Of a stretch of 64,000 nt of DNA, positions 12,001 through 29,248 are shown piece by piece. The DNA lies in assembly GCA_914767715.1 (NCBI GenBank), contig OU612073.1, positions 62,001 to 126,000 of the forward strand. Direction: 5' to 3'. Position 1 is the first letter of the stretch. Every line of letters starts with the position of its first letter. The stretch is from Membranipora membranacea (Eukaryota > Bryozoa > Gymnolaemata > Cheilostomatida > Membraniporidae). The position numbers and the translations under genes are program-made. The notes under the pieces are model-generated. The model had not been told where the DNA came from and did not search any database. It saw only the letters and a list, made by a program, of their open reading frames with translations.

Positions 12001-13816
12001 CAGCAGCCTCAGCTGATCCTCGGAGGTTTGATCAGCGATTGCAACCTCAGAGTACAGGGCGGTTTCCATGGCGTCACATTACTAACATATAAGCCTCAGC
12101 TGATCCTCAAAGGATTGATGTGTATATAAAAACTCATTTAAGATCCGCTGAGGTTGCAAACCTCTCAAGTGTGTTTAGACCATAAGAAACCTGTGAGTTG
12201 ATCGAATCGGAGGATTGTGGAGAACCACCCTCCCTGGGAGAACCAAATCCGAAATAGCCTGATCGTCTTATTAGCAGTTATCTCCTCATCATTTATGAAG
12301 GGACAATTTCTGAGAAATGTTTTTTGTTTGATCAGGTCCAAACATTTGTCCAATACTCCTTGGTGGAACTCAGTTGAGTGTTTATCAGTGATTCAGTGTC
12401 AATCATAGTATACATGACCAACATAAGGGACAGAAATATTTTTATATAACAGAGATGAAAAAAGAGGATATTATAATTAATAAATGACTAATAAATGACT
12501 ATAACGATACGGAATGATAAAGGTGGAGGCTACTTTTGTAATAGCTGATTTCGACTAAAACCCTCGGCTTGAACTGGAGCAGATAACTAATCACTAATGT
12601 ATTGTAGATCCAGCTCAAGGTTTTTACGTGTACAAGGTTATTTTTATGCACTTATCCCCAGGCTCTCAGGCTATCAACAAACTTACAAAGGCGGGTGAGG
12701 AAACCAGCAGCATCAGATACAACTGAAGTCTTAAAATAATATACAAGTGTTAATCGATTGCTGTTCATCTGTTGTTTTCAGATGAGTAGTCACATATACT
12801 TACAATCGTATTACAACAAGCTTTAGACACAAGAACATATGAAACTTTCTTTTGGTGACCTGCTATTATCTTTCTCCCCGGATTCCCATGCGCACCTCTC
12901 CTCCCAACCCAGAACGCTATCTGTAGTCTCGTCTGTGACCCCTCCTACAATGTGGCACTTAGCCGGATTCTTTACTTTTCTGTTATCTTAATTGGGATTA
13001 TATTTATGTTCCTCAATATTTTTGCGCACCATATGCTCATTTCGAATTTTGAAATAGATTTGAACTTCAATCTCAGTTTCTAATTCAAGTTATTATGTTG
13101 ATGGTAGGCTTTTAATCCAACTACAACTCATTTTTCTTCCAGAAACTCATAGATTCAGCAGGAATACTTCTCAAATCAGGATCATCAAGTAAGTAAATCT
13201 AATTTTTGAATCCAATAGTTCATCTGCGGTTGCACTGTTACATTAATTTATCACTATATATATTAGTATTAGCAGTCTTTATTGAGACAACAAAACGAGC
13301 ACCATTACGTTACACATGACGTTATACATTATGTTATACATGATATAATTAACTGGCTAACAGAAATGGAAAAAAATTCAGATTGGAAAAATGTAATCTA
13401 TGTGATACAGCTTGATCCTATAGAATTATTCCTGTGTATTAGCCACAGAAGCTTTAGTTAGTAAGTATTAAATATTAGGCTTTGCCTTGACAGAACATAC
13501 GTACTATAATCATTTGTGAATAGCTTAAAAGATAACCAGGAGTAACCAAATACTGAGGTTATAATAAGTTCTAATATGACTGTCTGATTGTTCGGTAATG
13601 CTGTGATGGGTACAGAAGCTGTGCAGAAGAAACCGACTGCTTTAAAACTGTAAAGACGAGTACATGCAGTGACCGACGTTCACCAAGTGACCATATTATA
13701 CTCATACTGGCAGGTGCACCACTAGAATGGGCGGATGGCGAGTAGAACATGTAAAGTCATCCTGATTATGACGTCAGATTATTGTGGAGCGCGACGTAGA
13801 GTAGCCAGGAGAACGA
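9085..13816. other. Intergenic region without convincing genes
   Basis: Several ORFs of 60-100 codons occur but have neither splice support nor family resemblance. The stretch at about 10880-11720 is more GC-rich than its surroundings and open on both strands (10884-11183 minus, 11013-11270 plus). It may be a decayed gene or element, which I could not identify. A MITE lies at 11917-12193. The rest is AT-rich unassigned DNA. Confidence 0.5.
11917..12193. mobile_element. Short MITE with about 48-bp terminal inverted repeats
   Basis: The left end reads CAGGTTTCTTATGG, then AAACACACTTGAGAGGTT. The right end is its inverse, closing AACCTCTCAAGTGTGTTT, then CCATAAGAAACCTG. The arms match over about 48 bases with few differences, and the interior carries further inverted blocks (CCTCAGCTGATCCTC). 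There is no coding capacity and the length is about 277 bp. The target duplication is unclear. Confidence 0.7.
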
Positions 13817-14360
13817 TTAGCAGGGTTTTAAATGTTCTAGTTGTATCTCTAGTGATATTCTTTGTTCCATAACTTCTTGTAGCTCAGAGTTGAGCTCACT
13901 GTTGATACGAGTTAAGATCAGATTCCTTTCTCTCTGAGCTCTTATAGATGTCTGAATCTCTCTCTTATCCCTGCAGATAATTGATACATATCTCATATAA
14001 TACTAATCATCAGAGATACCATCATGAGATAATAACTAAACTTGACATGTGCAGCTCTAGACTGGGATTCAGTCCAACAATTCTAAGTTGTCTACTCAGA
14101 TTGGGTGTGAGCAGATGACGCCACATAACAAACAACAAACAAAATTCTATCAGCCAATCGAAACAAAACCAAAACACATGCACATGGGTCTATTTAGAAA
14201 GGCACAATAATAGTGATACATGAGTAGATAACAACACAAAAGCAATATCCATCACAACCCATAATACAGACAAGGCCCATTTGTTGGACTGAATCCAATG
14301 CTAGTGCAGCTCAAGAAACTTGTATAACGATAAGCTGACAAACAGACACGAACGAGATAG

Positions 14361-14419
<59 letters not shown>

Positions 14420-17400
14420 CATGTTACTAACCTTATAGAGAACTGATGTGATACTACGGTTGGATGTTCTGATGGTGGCACTGTTGGTAGCATCACCTGA
14501 TGATGCATGGCAGCTGCGTTAGCATTAGATTCTACACCACTGCCTCCTCCTCCTCCGGACATCATAATAACAGCGGCGGCATCTCCAGAGTGATGATCAG
14601 CAGCTCCAAACGGCTCATTACTTACCTCACCAAATCTCATTGAGAAATCAGCAAAGTTCTCATTTCCCACATCCCTATAAAAATACCATGATTTACATCA
14701 AACATGTCCCTATTAACGTACAATAATATGTATCAAACACACTTACTAGGACCTGGTAGTGATTTCAGGGACTTGGTAGGGACTATTAGGTCTCAGTAGG
14801 ACCTGAGCAGTGGCATGGAAAGATGAACGTTAAAGATAAATGGATCATTATGAAGTGTCTCAACAGCAGGATATAAGCTGAGCTCACCCTTTAGTAATGA
14901 ATGGATCATCATTATCTATCGACGTAGTGTTAATATCACCAGCTGTAGCACTGAAAGGATCATTACCAATATCACTTGAGGTCCACTGGTTACGCGGTGG
15001 TACTGTGGGAGGGGCAGTGGGAGGCCCACCCGGTAAACCTGAAACAAAACCGTTAGTTATTACAGGCTAAGTACTCTTCAACTAAATATAAATGCAAATA
15101 TGTCATCATAAGAGGTACTTTTTTACGAGGCGTCGAAGGTCAGTTCATTATATAACTGAGTAAACAAACAAGGATTTGTGTCCACATGTACTAATTGAGA
15201 ATTAAAATACAATAGAGTGAGACTCACTTTGATAGCCCTGAACTGATTGATGATGTGGATATGTGAGAAGGGTGTCCATAGTGGCAGGCCCCATACTCTG
15301 AGCTTTCTTAGGTGTAGGTCTCGGTCTAACAGGTAAAGGTTGTATCCTGTTAGATCCAGCGATTTTATCTATATTTATAATCTCAGTATTAGATCTGTGT
15401 CTGAGCTGACCGCCGTGTGAGGTGACTGATCCTGATGTCGGGTCATAAGCCACAGGTTCTGTATGATTATATATACAGTAATAGATTAATATACAGTATC
15501 TGTTAAAATCACCAAAAACTTGATATCAAAATACCCATAGAAATTTAACAATAAGTTTAGCAGGTTTCACTTCAGAGTTTCAGTACGCAGTTTTTCTACA
15601 CAGTCTGATGCAGTGTGTACATTGCCCATGTATATTAGATGTGATGAGTGAGTGGTACTACCTGAGTCAGTCCTCGGCCGGCGAGAGTTTGTTGTGTCTA
15701 TCAGTTTATTCTGAGATGAAGGCGAGACTTTCACTGCTACAGGATGAGCTATCTCCTACAAACAGCAAAACAAAAGTGTTCAAGGTCTGTGACCCAAATT
15801 CAGACAGATGAGTGCACTAGCAAACTGCATGCGACTGATTGGAAATGTGAAAACTTTCACCTCCAGCCGATAGGAATATGACAGCTGGAAATTAAGAATA
15901 TGTTTAAGGATTGTCTTTTCTTTGACAAAAAGAAGACAACTAATAATTGTCCCTCTCAAAAAATCACTTTAGGGAAAAAACTTGCATTATTCAATCAAGC
16001 CATATCTCATAGAGTATAAAAGACAACACACTGCAAGCCAAAACTTCTTGAAATAAAACACTATGGGTTTTCAGAAGACATATTGCTGTAATACTAAAAA
16101 TCACAAACTTATATAATGTTCATAGCTAAAATACACCAAATACAACATCACATCATGTAAGTAATGTCATGTAAGTATGAGATTATATGCGTGGAGCACT
16201 CACAGGATCACATATAGTAGCTGGAGCTGAGTCAAAGTTTACAGGTTTACTTGTAGGAGAGTGAGATGATCCGGTCCACTGAGCTTGTATCTGATTGGGT
16301 GGTGAGGTACCAGAATCTACAGACGCCCTCCAGTGAAGCTGAGATACAGACGATACCTCACTACCACCCGTCATCTGCTGTTGCTGCCACTACAATAAAT
16401 CACAGTATCAACAGCTCTGCATATTGACGGGTCAGAATCTCAGCGGGTCAGTATATCAACGGGTCAGAATATCAACAGGTCAGAATATCAACGGGTCAGA
16501 ATATCAATATGTCAGAATATAAATGGGTTGCACTAAACAGGTCAGAATAAATTAATGCATCAGACTGTCGGCGGGTCCGAATGACAACAGATCCTTATAA
16601 ATGAGGAGATTATCGATACCGGACGGACAGACACTTTACTAACTTGATTATGATCATGAGTAGTATTACTAGCGCTGCTTGTTTGTATATCGTGCTGCCA
16701 GTGATGATTATTAACACTGCTGCTGTTTGTCGCCGCGTCTGTAGAGGAGTTAGCTCCTCCTGCTGCTCCGACAGACCACGAGGACTGGTGTAGGAGAGGA
16801 GAGGGGCTACGATCAGTCTGCTCATCACCGAGATCAGCAGCGAAAGGTTCACTACTCGCTGGTATATACGGCATCAGAGATGTGGGTAGGGTGGAGGGCA
16901 GTTCAACATCATTACGTCGTAACACAACGAGATGCATAGCGGTACAGAACTCCTGTAATAAGATTATATGTTTATATTACATAATTATACCTTTACTATA
17001 TACATACACAAAGGTTATGAAAAGTAGAAACTCTGATTAATATATAGATACACACAATCACAATATTTCCTCAATTCAAAAAAAATGTGTTAACATTACG
17101 ATATGACATAACAGTGAGTCTTTTGTCCCAGACCACACTGATCACGTGATATACTATTGCATGTATATCTCAGATCGATAGAGGGTGAACTGATTGAGCA
17201 TGAGTACCATCACAAGGTATTTTCTGTTACGACCCAAGGTCAGTTTCATCAACTTCGTTGATTAGGGTCGGGAACATGTTAGGTACTAGCCTGGGATTCA
17301 GGTCAACGATTGGGTCTGTATTATGGGTTGTGTTGGATATTGCTTCTGTGGTGTGATCGACTCATGTATCACTATTATGCATTTTTGATTAAACCCGTGT

Positions 17401-20400
17401 GTTTGTGTTTTGGTTTCGTTTTGATTGGCTGTAGTTTGGTTTGTTGTTGTATGGAGTTGTCTGTTCAACAAACCAACACAGCCAACCTGAGTAAATAACT
17501 CCGAATTGTTGGACTGAAACACAGTCTAGTTAAGTACTCAAACTTAATTAACTCCAACGATCAGAGATACACATATGAATAGTGTCAGTGTGGTCCCGGA
17601 CTTGTAGCTTTCCAGCGCTATTTTCATATCAGATCAGTTACTGACACGGCCTTGAGAGAGAATAAAATGAGAACACAAGAGGTCTGATGACATCACAGAT
17701 AATCACAATATACAGACATAATACCTGCAGGGTTAGAGCACCATCTCTGTTTACATCGGAAAGTTTCCAGATCTTTGAAAGTTCTTTGGTGGGTAATTTA
17801 GACTTCTCAAAAAATTCTTTGGCAATCACACCTTGAAAATAAATATATAACAGGACATATCAACCTCCATGATATTTTACCTTTGTAGGAAGGAGAACAT
17901 TTCCTATATTGAGTAACTAAGGATAAATGGTTATTATTCAATTTCGAGTTGCCCTCTCTTAAATTGATAGGGAGGACAGCCCTGCAAGACTTTAATCATA
18001 ATTAAAAATAAAAAATAACATGATGCGCTGACAGACCTTTTATAGTGGAGGTAAGATCAGGCTGCATACTGAGGAACTGATTAACATAGTACTCTCTCTG
18101 CTCATCATTAATACTCCACACATCATCCTGTGACTCTGAGGCCTCCGACGTCGCGTAATCAGCTGAGCTCAGAGAGCATGAGTCAAAGTTAAACGATCTC
18201 TTACTACCTCCCAGGTGATTCCACTCTAGAGGTGCAGCGGCGGTGGCTGATGTGGAACCTCCGCTATCACTGGCTGTGCTCGGCTCAGCTGTATTGATAT
18301 AATATGGACAATATGGATAAGATCAAAGTATGTTTACTTGGCATTGGCACAACCAATCAGAATTTAGAGTGGGTAAACAGCCGATAAGTGATTATATTGG
18401 ATTCAAATAAATAAATTGATAATGGTGCTGGAGGTCAGCAGACAGCACTCCGTTTGAGGAAATCACATCAGAAGAATGAAATTTTTAAACTTTCTAAAAG
18501 ATTGCCTGATTTCCAGGTTAGGTTTACCGTCTATATAAAAACATTACCTACTATAATCTAAATATCTGAACAGAGGACCAGAAAAAAAGAGAGGCATGTC
18601 ATACTAGTTAGCTGTTTGTTGATGTGACTGGGTAATGAATCGTTGATGCGCTTGTATGAGCACACAAACCTTTAGATGTAGGAGTTACTGCCCTCTGAAC
18701 AACAGGTGATGTAGGTGATTGAGGCTGAGTTTCTATAGTATGACTTGTAGGTTTGGTAGGGGAGGGGAATGATGCCCACCCTGTATCATTACCAGCTGCT
18801 GCTGATCCGGAGCTAGACTGCTGATGATTATTGTTATGTGTGGTCTGAATGTTAGATTTCACCTGAAATAAAGAGAAGGGGACGAGTGAGCAGAATGGGG
18901 GGGGGGGATAATATATCCACTGCTCATCATAACTAATGATTCAATTTGTCTACACTTGTGATCATCAAGACCAGAAGAAAGCTAATATGATAATCAGATT
19001 CCACTCCCGGGTACCAATAAACTCATTGTGCATAAAGCGTATCCCTCTCATATATCACTTCATCAGTCATTGCCAACATATCAATCAATTCAGCAACCGT
19101 AACTTATAATGTGTACAATGTGTAATCTATGTAACTATATGTTTCTTGGCTCTGTCACTCAACTGTTTGGAACACTGACAAAAAAATCTGCCATAAGAAC
19201 ATTGATGGTTGGGGTCACATGTAACACAAGTTCACTGCAGTATTATCTAATGTATCAGGATTATGTTTTTTGTTCAGATAAAAATAACAATGAAAATCTG
19301 TTTACTTACTAAGACAAACAGTAAAAAAGGTAAATGACTACTGATATACGGTCAGTCTAGCTTAATGCTACATATTATATGTGAGGTGATATATGAATAT
19401 TAATTTACCTGCGCTTGTGATAAGGAAGTCGTTGTATGATTATTTGTGACTGCTGATGTATTCTGTTGATGTATGTTTGACGAAGTTAGGGGCAGGAGAT
19501 GTCCACCAGGAGGCGGAGCTGATACTGTATGTATGTGGGTGGGGCCTGCTGAGGCCACCTGCAACAAAATATCATAGAAATAAAAGGATGAGTTTAAGCA
19601 ATGGTTTGAGAATGGGTGACAAGAAAACTCTTTTATGCAAAGAGTGAAAATTTAATGACTCTTTTCAAGATTAATCACCCCATCAGTTGACCTCAGTGGT
19701 TGTAAAAATTATAAAAAGTGATTTATTCGACAAATATCCACTAAAATGTACTCAGGCTTGAGTTTCACAAAATACTGAGTGTTCATCTGTGACAGAAGCA
19801 AAGTTAGGGTAAGACTGAGTCTGAATTTCAGCTGCTGCTATTAAAACCACATCTGACACAACTTCTAGTGTTGTGAGTTCTCATACACAAGGCAAAGTCT
19901 ATTGTAACCAGTTTGATAAACAACAGCAGCACAGAATAGACATGACAGGGTGACGGTTCATATATTAGACTGACCTGTTGTCCCGTACCAGACATGTTCC
20001 TCACATGTTTCTTAGTAGGAGGAGGAAGTAATACACCTCCAGGCATCATAAGAGGTACGCTGACCACACCAGCAGCAGCAGCAGAGTTAGGCTGTGAGGC
20101 AGCAGTAGCAGCCTGGGTGGTCTGAGGCTCTGGTAGTATAGTGTTATACATCGACGAGTCATAACCACACAGTTTAGCATTCAATGCTGCATGATTGAAC
20201 GCAGGTAATGGCAATTTATTGGCTAAAATCAAAGAAAAGGAATAATATTGAAGAATTAAAATACTAGGGGTCGAGAATTATGGATGAGGTGCATGATAAT
20301 CTTAATTAAAAATGAAAGTTTTATCAATTTCTGAACCAAAGTGTGATATGATTCACAGACCGTCACTGGTAGGCTACAAATAGACGTATCAGTATAACCA

Positions 20401-21009
20401 ATCAGTCAGGTATCAGAATAATCTACATCTGATTATAAATATATCACAGATACAGTATATCAGACTATCTTAGATCAATCAGTAATATAAACTAGTCAGC
20501 AGCTCACAATCACTACCAATGTCAAATCACTCACCAAAACTTTCAAAAGCAAGAGGAAGCTGCTGTTGGGCGACCGATATTAATTTGAGAGCGATATAAA
20601 ACTGACTTCTACCAAAATATCCGAGTCTGGAAGCTCCGCACATGTCTGCTATCTGTAATCATGTGGTAGTGACAAGTTACTGTGACAAACTGTGACAGGC
20701 TGTGACAGACTGTGACAATATGAGATCAACTCAATCAGGGCAGACCTTGTGTGCTTATATCCTGTATATATAGTAGTTAATTGGTGACGTAAATAAAATA
20801 TTACAAAATATCTCTAATCATGAGAAGAATCTGATTTATCACCACGACGACAAACTCACCTGCAGAGATACATCAGTAGGGAGTCCAGAAGAAGCGAGAA
20901 GTTCTCCGACGACGAGCTTCGGTATCTTAGACGTCTTACCGAGATCACACATCTGAAATAACTCCTCGTATCTCTTCTGCTCATTTTCATTCAACTTCAG
21001 AGCTTCCAT
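13817..21009 (-). CDS. REPS1: REPS1/REPS2-like EH-domain protein (RalBP1-associated)
   Basis: Fourteen exons join without a phase break: 20860-21009, 20535-20652, 19975-20222, 19409-19558, 18670-18862, 18037-18288, 17725-17831, 16644-16952, 16204-16389, 15662-15755, 15228-15458, 14888-15038, 14432-14674, 13817-13970, for about 861 residues. The N-terminal EH-like domain (residues 1-95) contains [20 protein letters not shown], closely matching vertebrate REPS1. The second EH domain (about 343-440) contains [15 protein letters not shown] and [11 protein letters not shown], and its EF-hand loop [13 protein letters not shown] keeps the calcium ligands. DPF/EPF motifs in exons 8, 12 and 13 suit binding to AP-2. 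The last exon is the REPS coiled coil (ending [16 protein letters not shown]), the part that in mammals contacts RalBP1. The role known for the family is linking Ral signalling to clathrin endocytosis. REPS1 and REPS2 cannot be separated here; a single pre-duplication gene is likely. Confidence 0.93.
14058..14304. mobile_element. hAT-like MITE copy 1, in the last REPS intron
   Basis: The inverted termini are TAGACTGGGATTCAGTCCAA on the left and TTGGACTGAATCCAATGCTA on the right. The 8-base direct repeat TGCAGCTC flanks the element on both sides (14050-14057 and 14305-14312), as expected for hAT target duplications. The element is about 247 bp and does not code. A second copy in opposite orientation lies at 17287-17529. 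Confidence 0.85.
14353..14419 (+). repeat. GA-rich microsatellite in REPS intron
   Basis: GAGAGAGATA units repeat about six times just beyond the splice donor of REPS exon 13, which is at 14430-14431. On the transcribed strand this is a TCTC/TATC polypyrimidine run at the start of the intron. The frame that reads through it as Ser/Ile/Leu repeats is intronic. Confidence 0.85.
16424..16535 (+). repeat. 16-bp tandem repeat in REPS intron
   Basis: The unit is close to GGGTCAGAATATCAAC and about seven imperfect copies are seen, with degenerate copies continuing to about 16580. It lies in the intron between REPS exons 8 and 9. Confidence 0.8.
17287..17529. mobile_element. hAT-like MITE copy 2, in a REPS intron
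   Basis: This is the inverted relative of the element at 14058-14304. Its left end is TAGCCTGGGATTCAG and its right end TTGTTGGACTGAAACACAG. Internal blocks (for example CCAATCNAAACNAAACCAAA in inverse) match copy 1. The flanking octamers TTAGGTAC (17279-17286) and TTAAGTAC (17530-17537) differ at one base, so they are probably an aged 8-base target duplication. ORFs across it on both strands are shadows. Confidence 0.82.
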
Positions 21010-22159
21010 ATCACCACAAAGAAGTTACTGAGCCCTGTCAAATGTTGTATTTCCTGTAAACCATAAATATCAGGAGTTAGAAAACATAAGATACCTAAAT
21101 AGATAACAAGATGACTGTGTCTGCCTTTTAGACCTGATGTTTTGTGATGAAACTGGAGGGTTGAGTGCTCACAAATCTAAGTGAGCAAAAAGGTCAAGGA
21201 TATGACACAGATCTTTTTTTTTTTATTTAGGGCGCATGTATAGGTTAGAGTTCATGTCTAAGATATTTAACCTCATTATTATTGAGAATTATATACAATG
21301 CAACATCTCATCTAACCGCATATCGTACTTACAAAATGGTTTGCAACCCAGCTGCTGCTGCTGCTTTTGCTCTAAACTAATAAGTTTTAAACACAGTCAA
21401 GAGGCTTCAAAAGCTTAACAGTACAGTAACAGTGAGAAAAATCTCCAAGCTACTACTTTTAGCTACAGCCTGTATGTAGCTTAATGTTGTGGCAGTAGGT
21501 AGGCCCCTATCTCACCAATGAACTAGTTCGTTGATCTCACTAAGCTTTGCTACAATACTATCTATAGATTGAGAATATATAATGACCATAATATAATAAA
21601 TTAGCATGTGAGAAATAAGTTACAAGCAGCTGCAGCAATAATGACATGACTTTGACCAAGGAGTAACAGGGTTACTCCTTGCTTTGACTAATACTTTCTA
21701 ATGATCAGAAAAGTATTTACACTTACTTTTAGTTCATTATTATTATTATAATTATAATATTAGATTGAGCTTGCATGTGTTGGTGCCAAGAGTTTGCAAT
21801 TGATTTAATGAGTAAACAATTCTAGGATGAATACCCAGTAGAGATATTTTTCTACCTTGTGCATAATAGACAGTCAGTCAGACTCATAGACTCACTCACC
21901 CCTGCTGATGTAGGTTTGAGGGAATTTCTTATTTTTACCTTGGATTTTACAACATTTGGTCTACACCGGAAATCCAAGTTCTGGGCCAGTAGGTGCAACC
22001 TGTAGAAAACATCTTTAGTTTTACCTATGATACACTTTGGTTCATGCGCCTGAAACGTCACTCAACACACATCCATTTTTATCCCGGGAAAACAAAGCAA
22101 GCAAAAAATCCAGGTATTAGGAGAAGAAAACAGAAGAACAGTTTAGTTGAACTTGCAAA
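21010..22159. promoter_or_regulatory. Shared upstream region of REPS and RBBP4
   Basis: REPS (minus) and RBBP4 (plus) start 1150 bases apart, head to head, so this interval should carry both promoters and 5' UTRs. Core elements were not recognised. It includes a hairpin at 21657-21681 and short ORFs on both strands (for example 21852-22061 minus) that I take as non-coding. A first REPS exon may lie in the upper part, since the ATG exon has an acceptor-like sequence upstream. Confidence 0.5.
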
Positions 22160-27720
<5,561 letters not shown>

Positions 27721-29248
27721 TTTTAACCTGCAATCCCTCCGCTGGGTCTATAAACAAATCATTAGGTTGGTTTGCTTTTGCAATGAAACAATAAAATTCT
27801 ATCTGTTGATCATTAATGAATTATCTGGACATTTCCTGGTAAGCTGAAAGCTGTAGGGTACCGGGGCTATACCATCGAGCCATGTGGTGTTATTGTAACA
27901 TACAGAGCAAAGAGCAGAGATTTTGTTTGTAAGCTTGTTGTATTTATTAGGGTTCTGTCTGTCTGTGACATATAAATCGTCATCTCATATTGTACAGTCA
28001 TTTTATATATACTATCTTTGTGTAGCATTAAAACATGATTATTATTACAAAATTATATACTTATAATAAGACATGGATCTCCAAATCATTGTTTGGTGTG
28101 TCGGAATATCGTGTATAAGAATATAAATGAAAAAAAAACATAATGGAACCATTAAACACGTTAGTTTGTTCAATCTTATAGATCGACTGATGTGTATGAA
28201 TTATATTGTTAATATAAATAATAATTATATCTCTTAGAAACAATTATATACAAAAAAACTTGATGGTAAGAAATCAGCCAGAGCTTAACTTGGCATTTTT
28301 GTTAGCGATATATCTAAGTTGCGATAACAAAATAATTTCTAGAACATGCTGCATCACTTGGAGGCTCATGCAGTGATATGTTATGGCCAATCCGCCGTAT
28401 CTGTCAGACGACAGAGTCTACATAGTCCATCATAGCCAGACCACGCATATCCATACCACAATATTGAGGAAAATAATAGCAGCAAAGTCTTAATGGTACA
28501 AAGCTCTCTAACGACCTAAAATAAAGCATGGAAATAATACAACACAACATGCAGGGTACATATATATAGTGATAGGTTGGTGTTAGTCTGGATACCAGAC
28601 AATGATATACGTGGTCTGGTACCAGACTAGTGTGGTAGTTGAGTGACTGTTTTCCCTTGAGATATTGAGAACCCCGCCTTTGATCAATATCTGCGAATAC
28701 GTATAGGAATACGTAGAGAGTTTTGCGGCCTTTATTAAATGGCTATCATGATTGTAGCCGATTAGCTGAGATGAACACTATTTTTTATGGTAGATATTCC
28801 AGGTGACAAACTTTTGAGGGATCAAGTCAAACTTACTATTTACTCGAAGGAGGTGAGGGAGTAACACAGTCACTGAACTCCCACAAATAGTGATTTGGAC
28901 AGAGTGAAATATTACATCCACGAAAAGACAACTTCAAGTTGTGTTTCAGAGTAATGTTTGCTCCGCTTGGTAACAAGCGACGGAGACAAAAGCGTACTAA
29001 CAATGGCGTTACAGGACAAACAACATGCAACAAAACAAACGTATTAGCTGGAGGATGCAACAAGTTATCATCATCGTTGGTCAAGACCTTGAATTATGAT
29101 CAGCCATAGCATGACATATTATAAATGTATACACTGATTATTAGATATGTATAAACTATTTACTGGTGTTATACTCTATGTCAGCTTAAAAGTCATAAGC
29201 AGGGAATAAAGCTTAAAAGAGATTGCTAAGTTAGTCAAAGTCAAATCT
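27721..29248. other. Convergent 3' intergenic region
   Basis: This separates the 3' ends of RBBP4 (plus) and the TAB2-like gene (minus). An AATAAA at 27790-27795 lies 70 bases after the RBBP4 stop and is its likely polyadenylation signal. On the minus strand, AATAAA at about 28727-28733 is a candidate for the other gene. No further gene is seen; the ORFs at 28061-28243 and 28836-29084 show no support. Confidence 0.55.
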
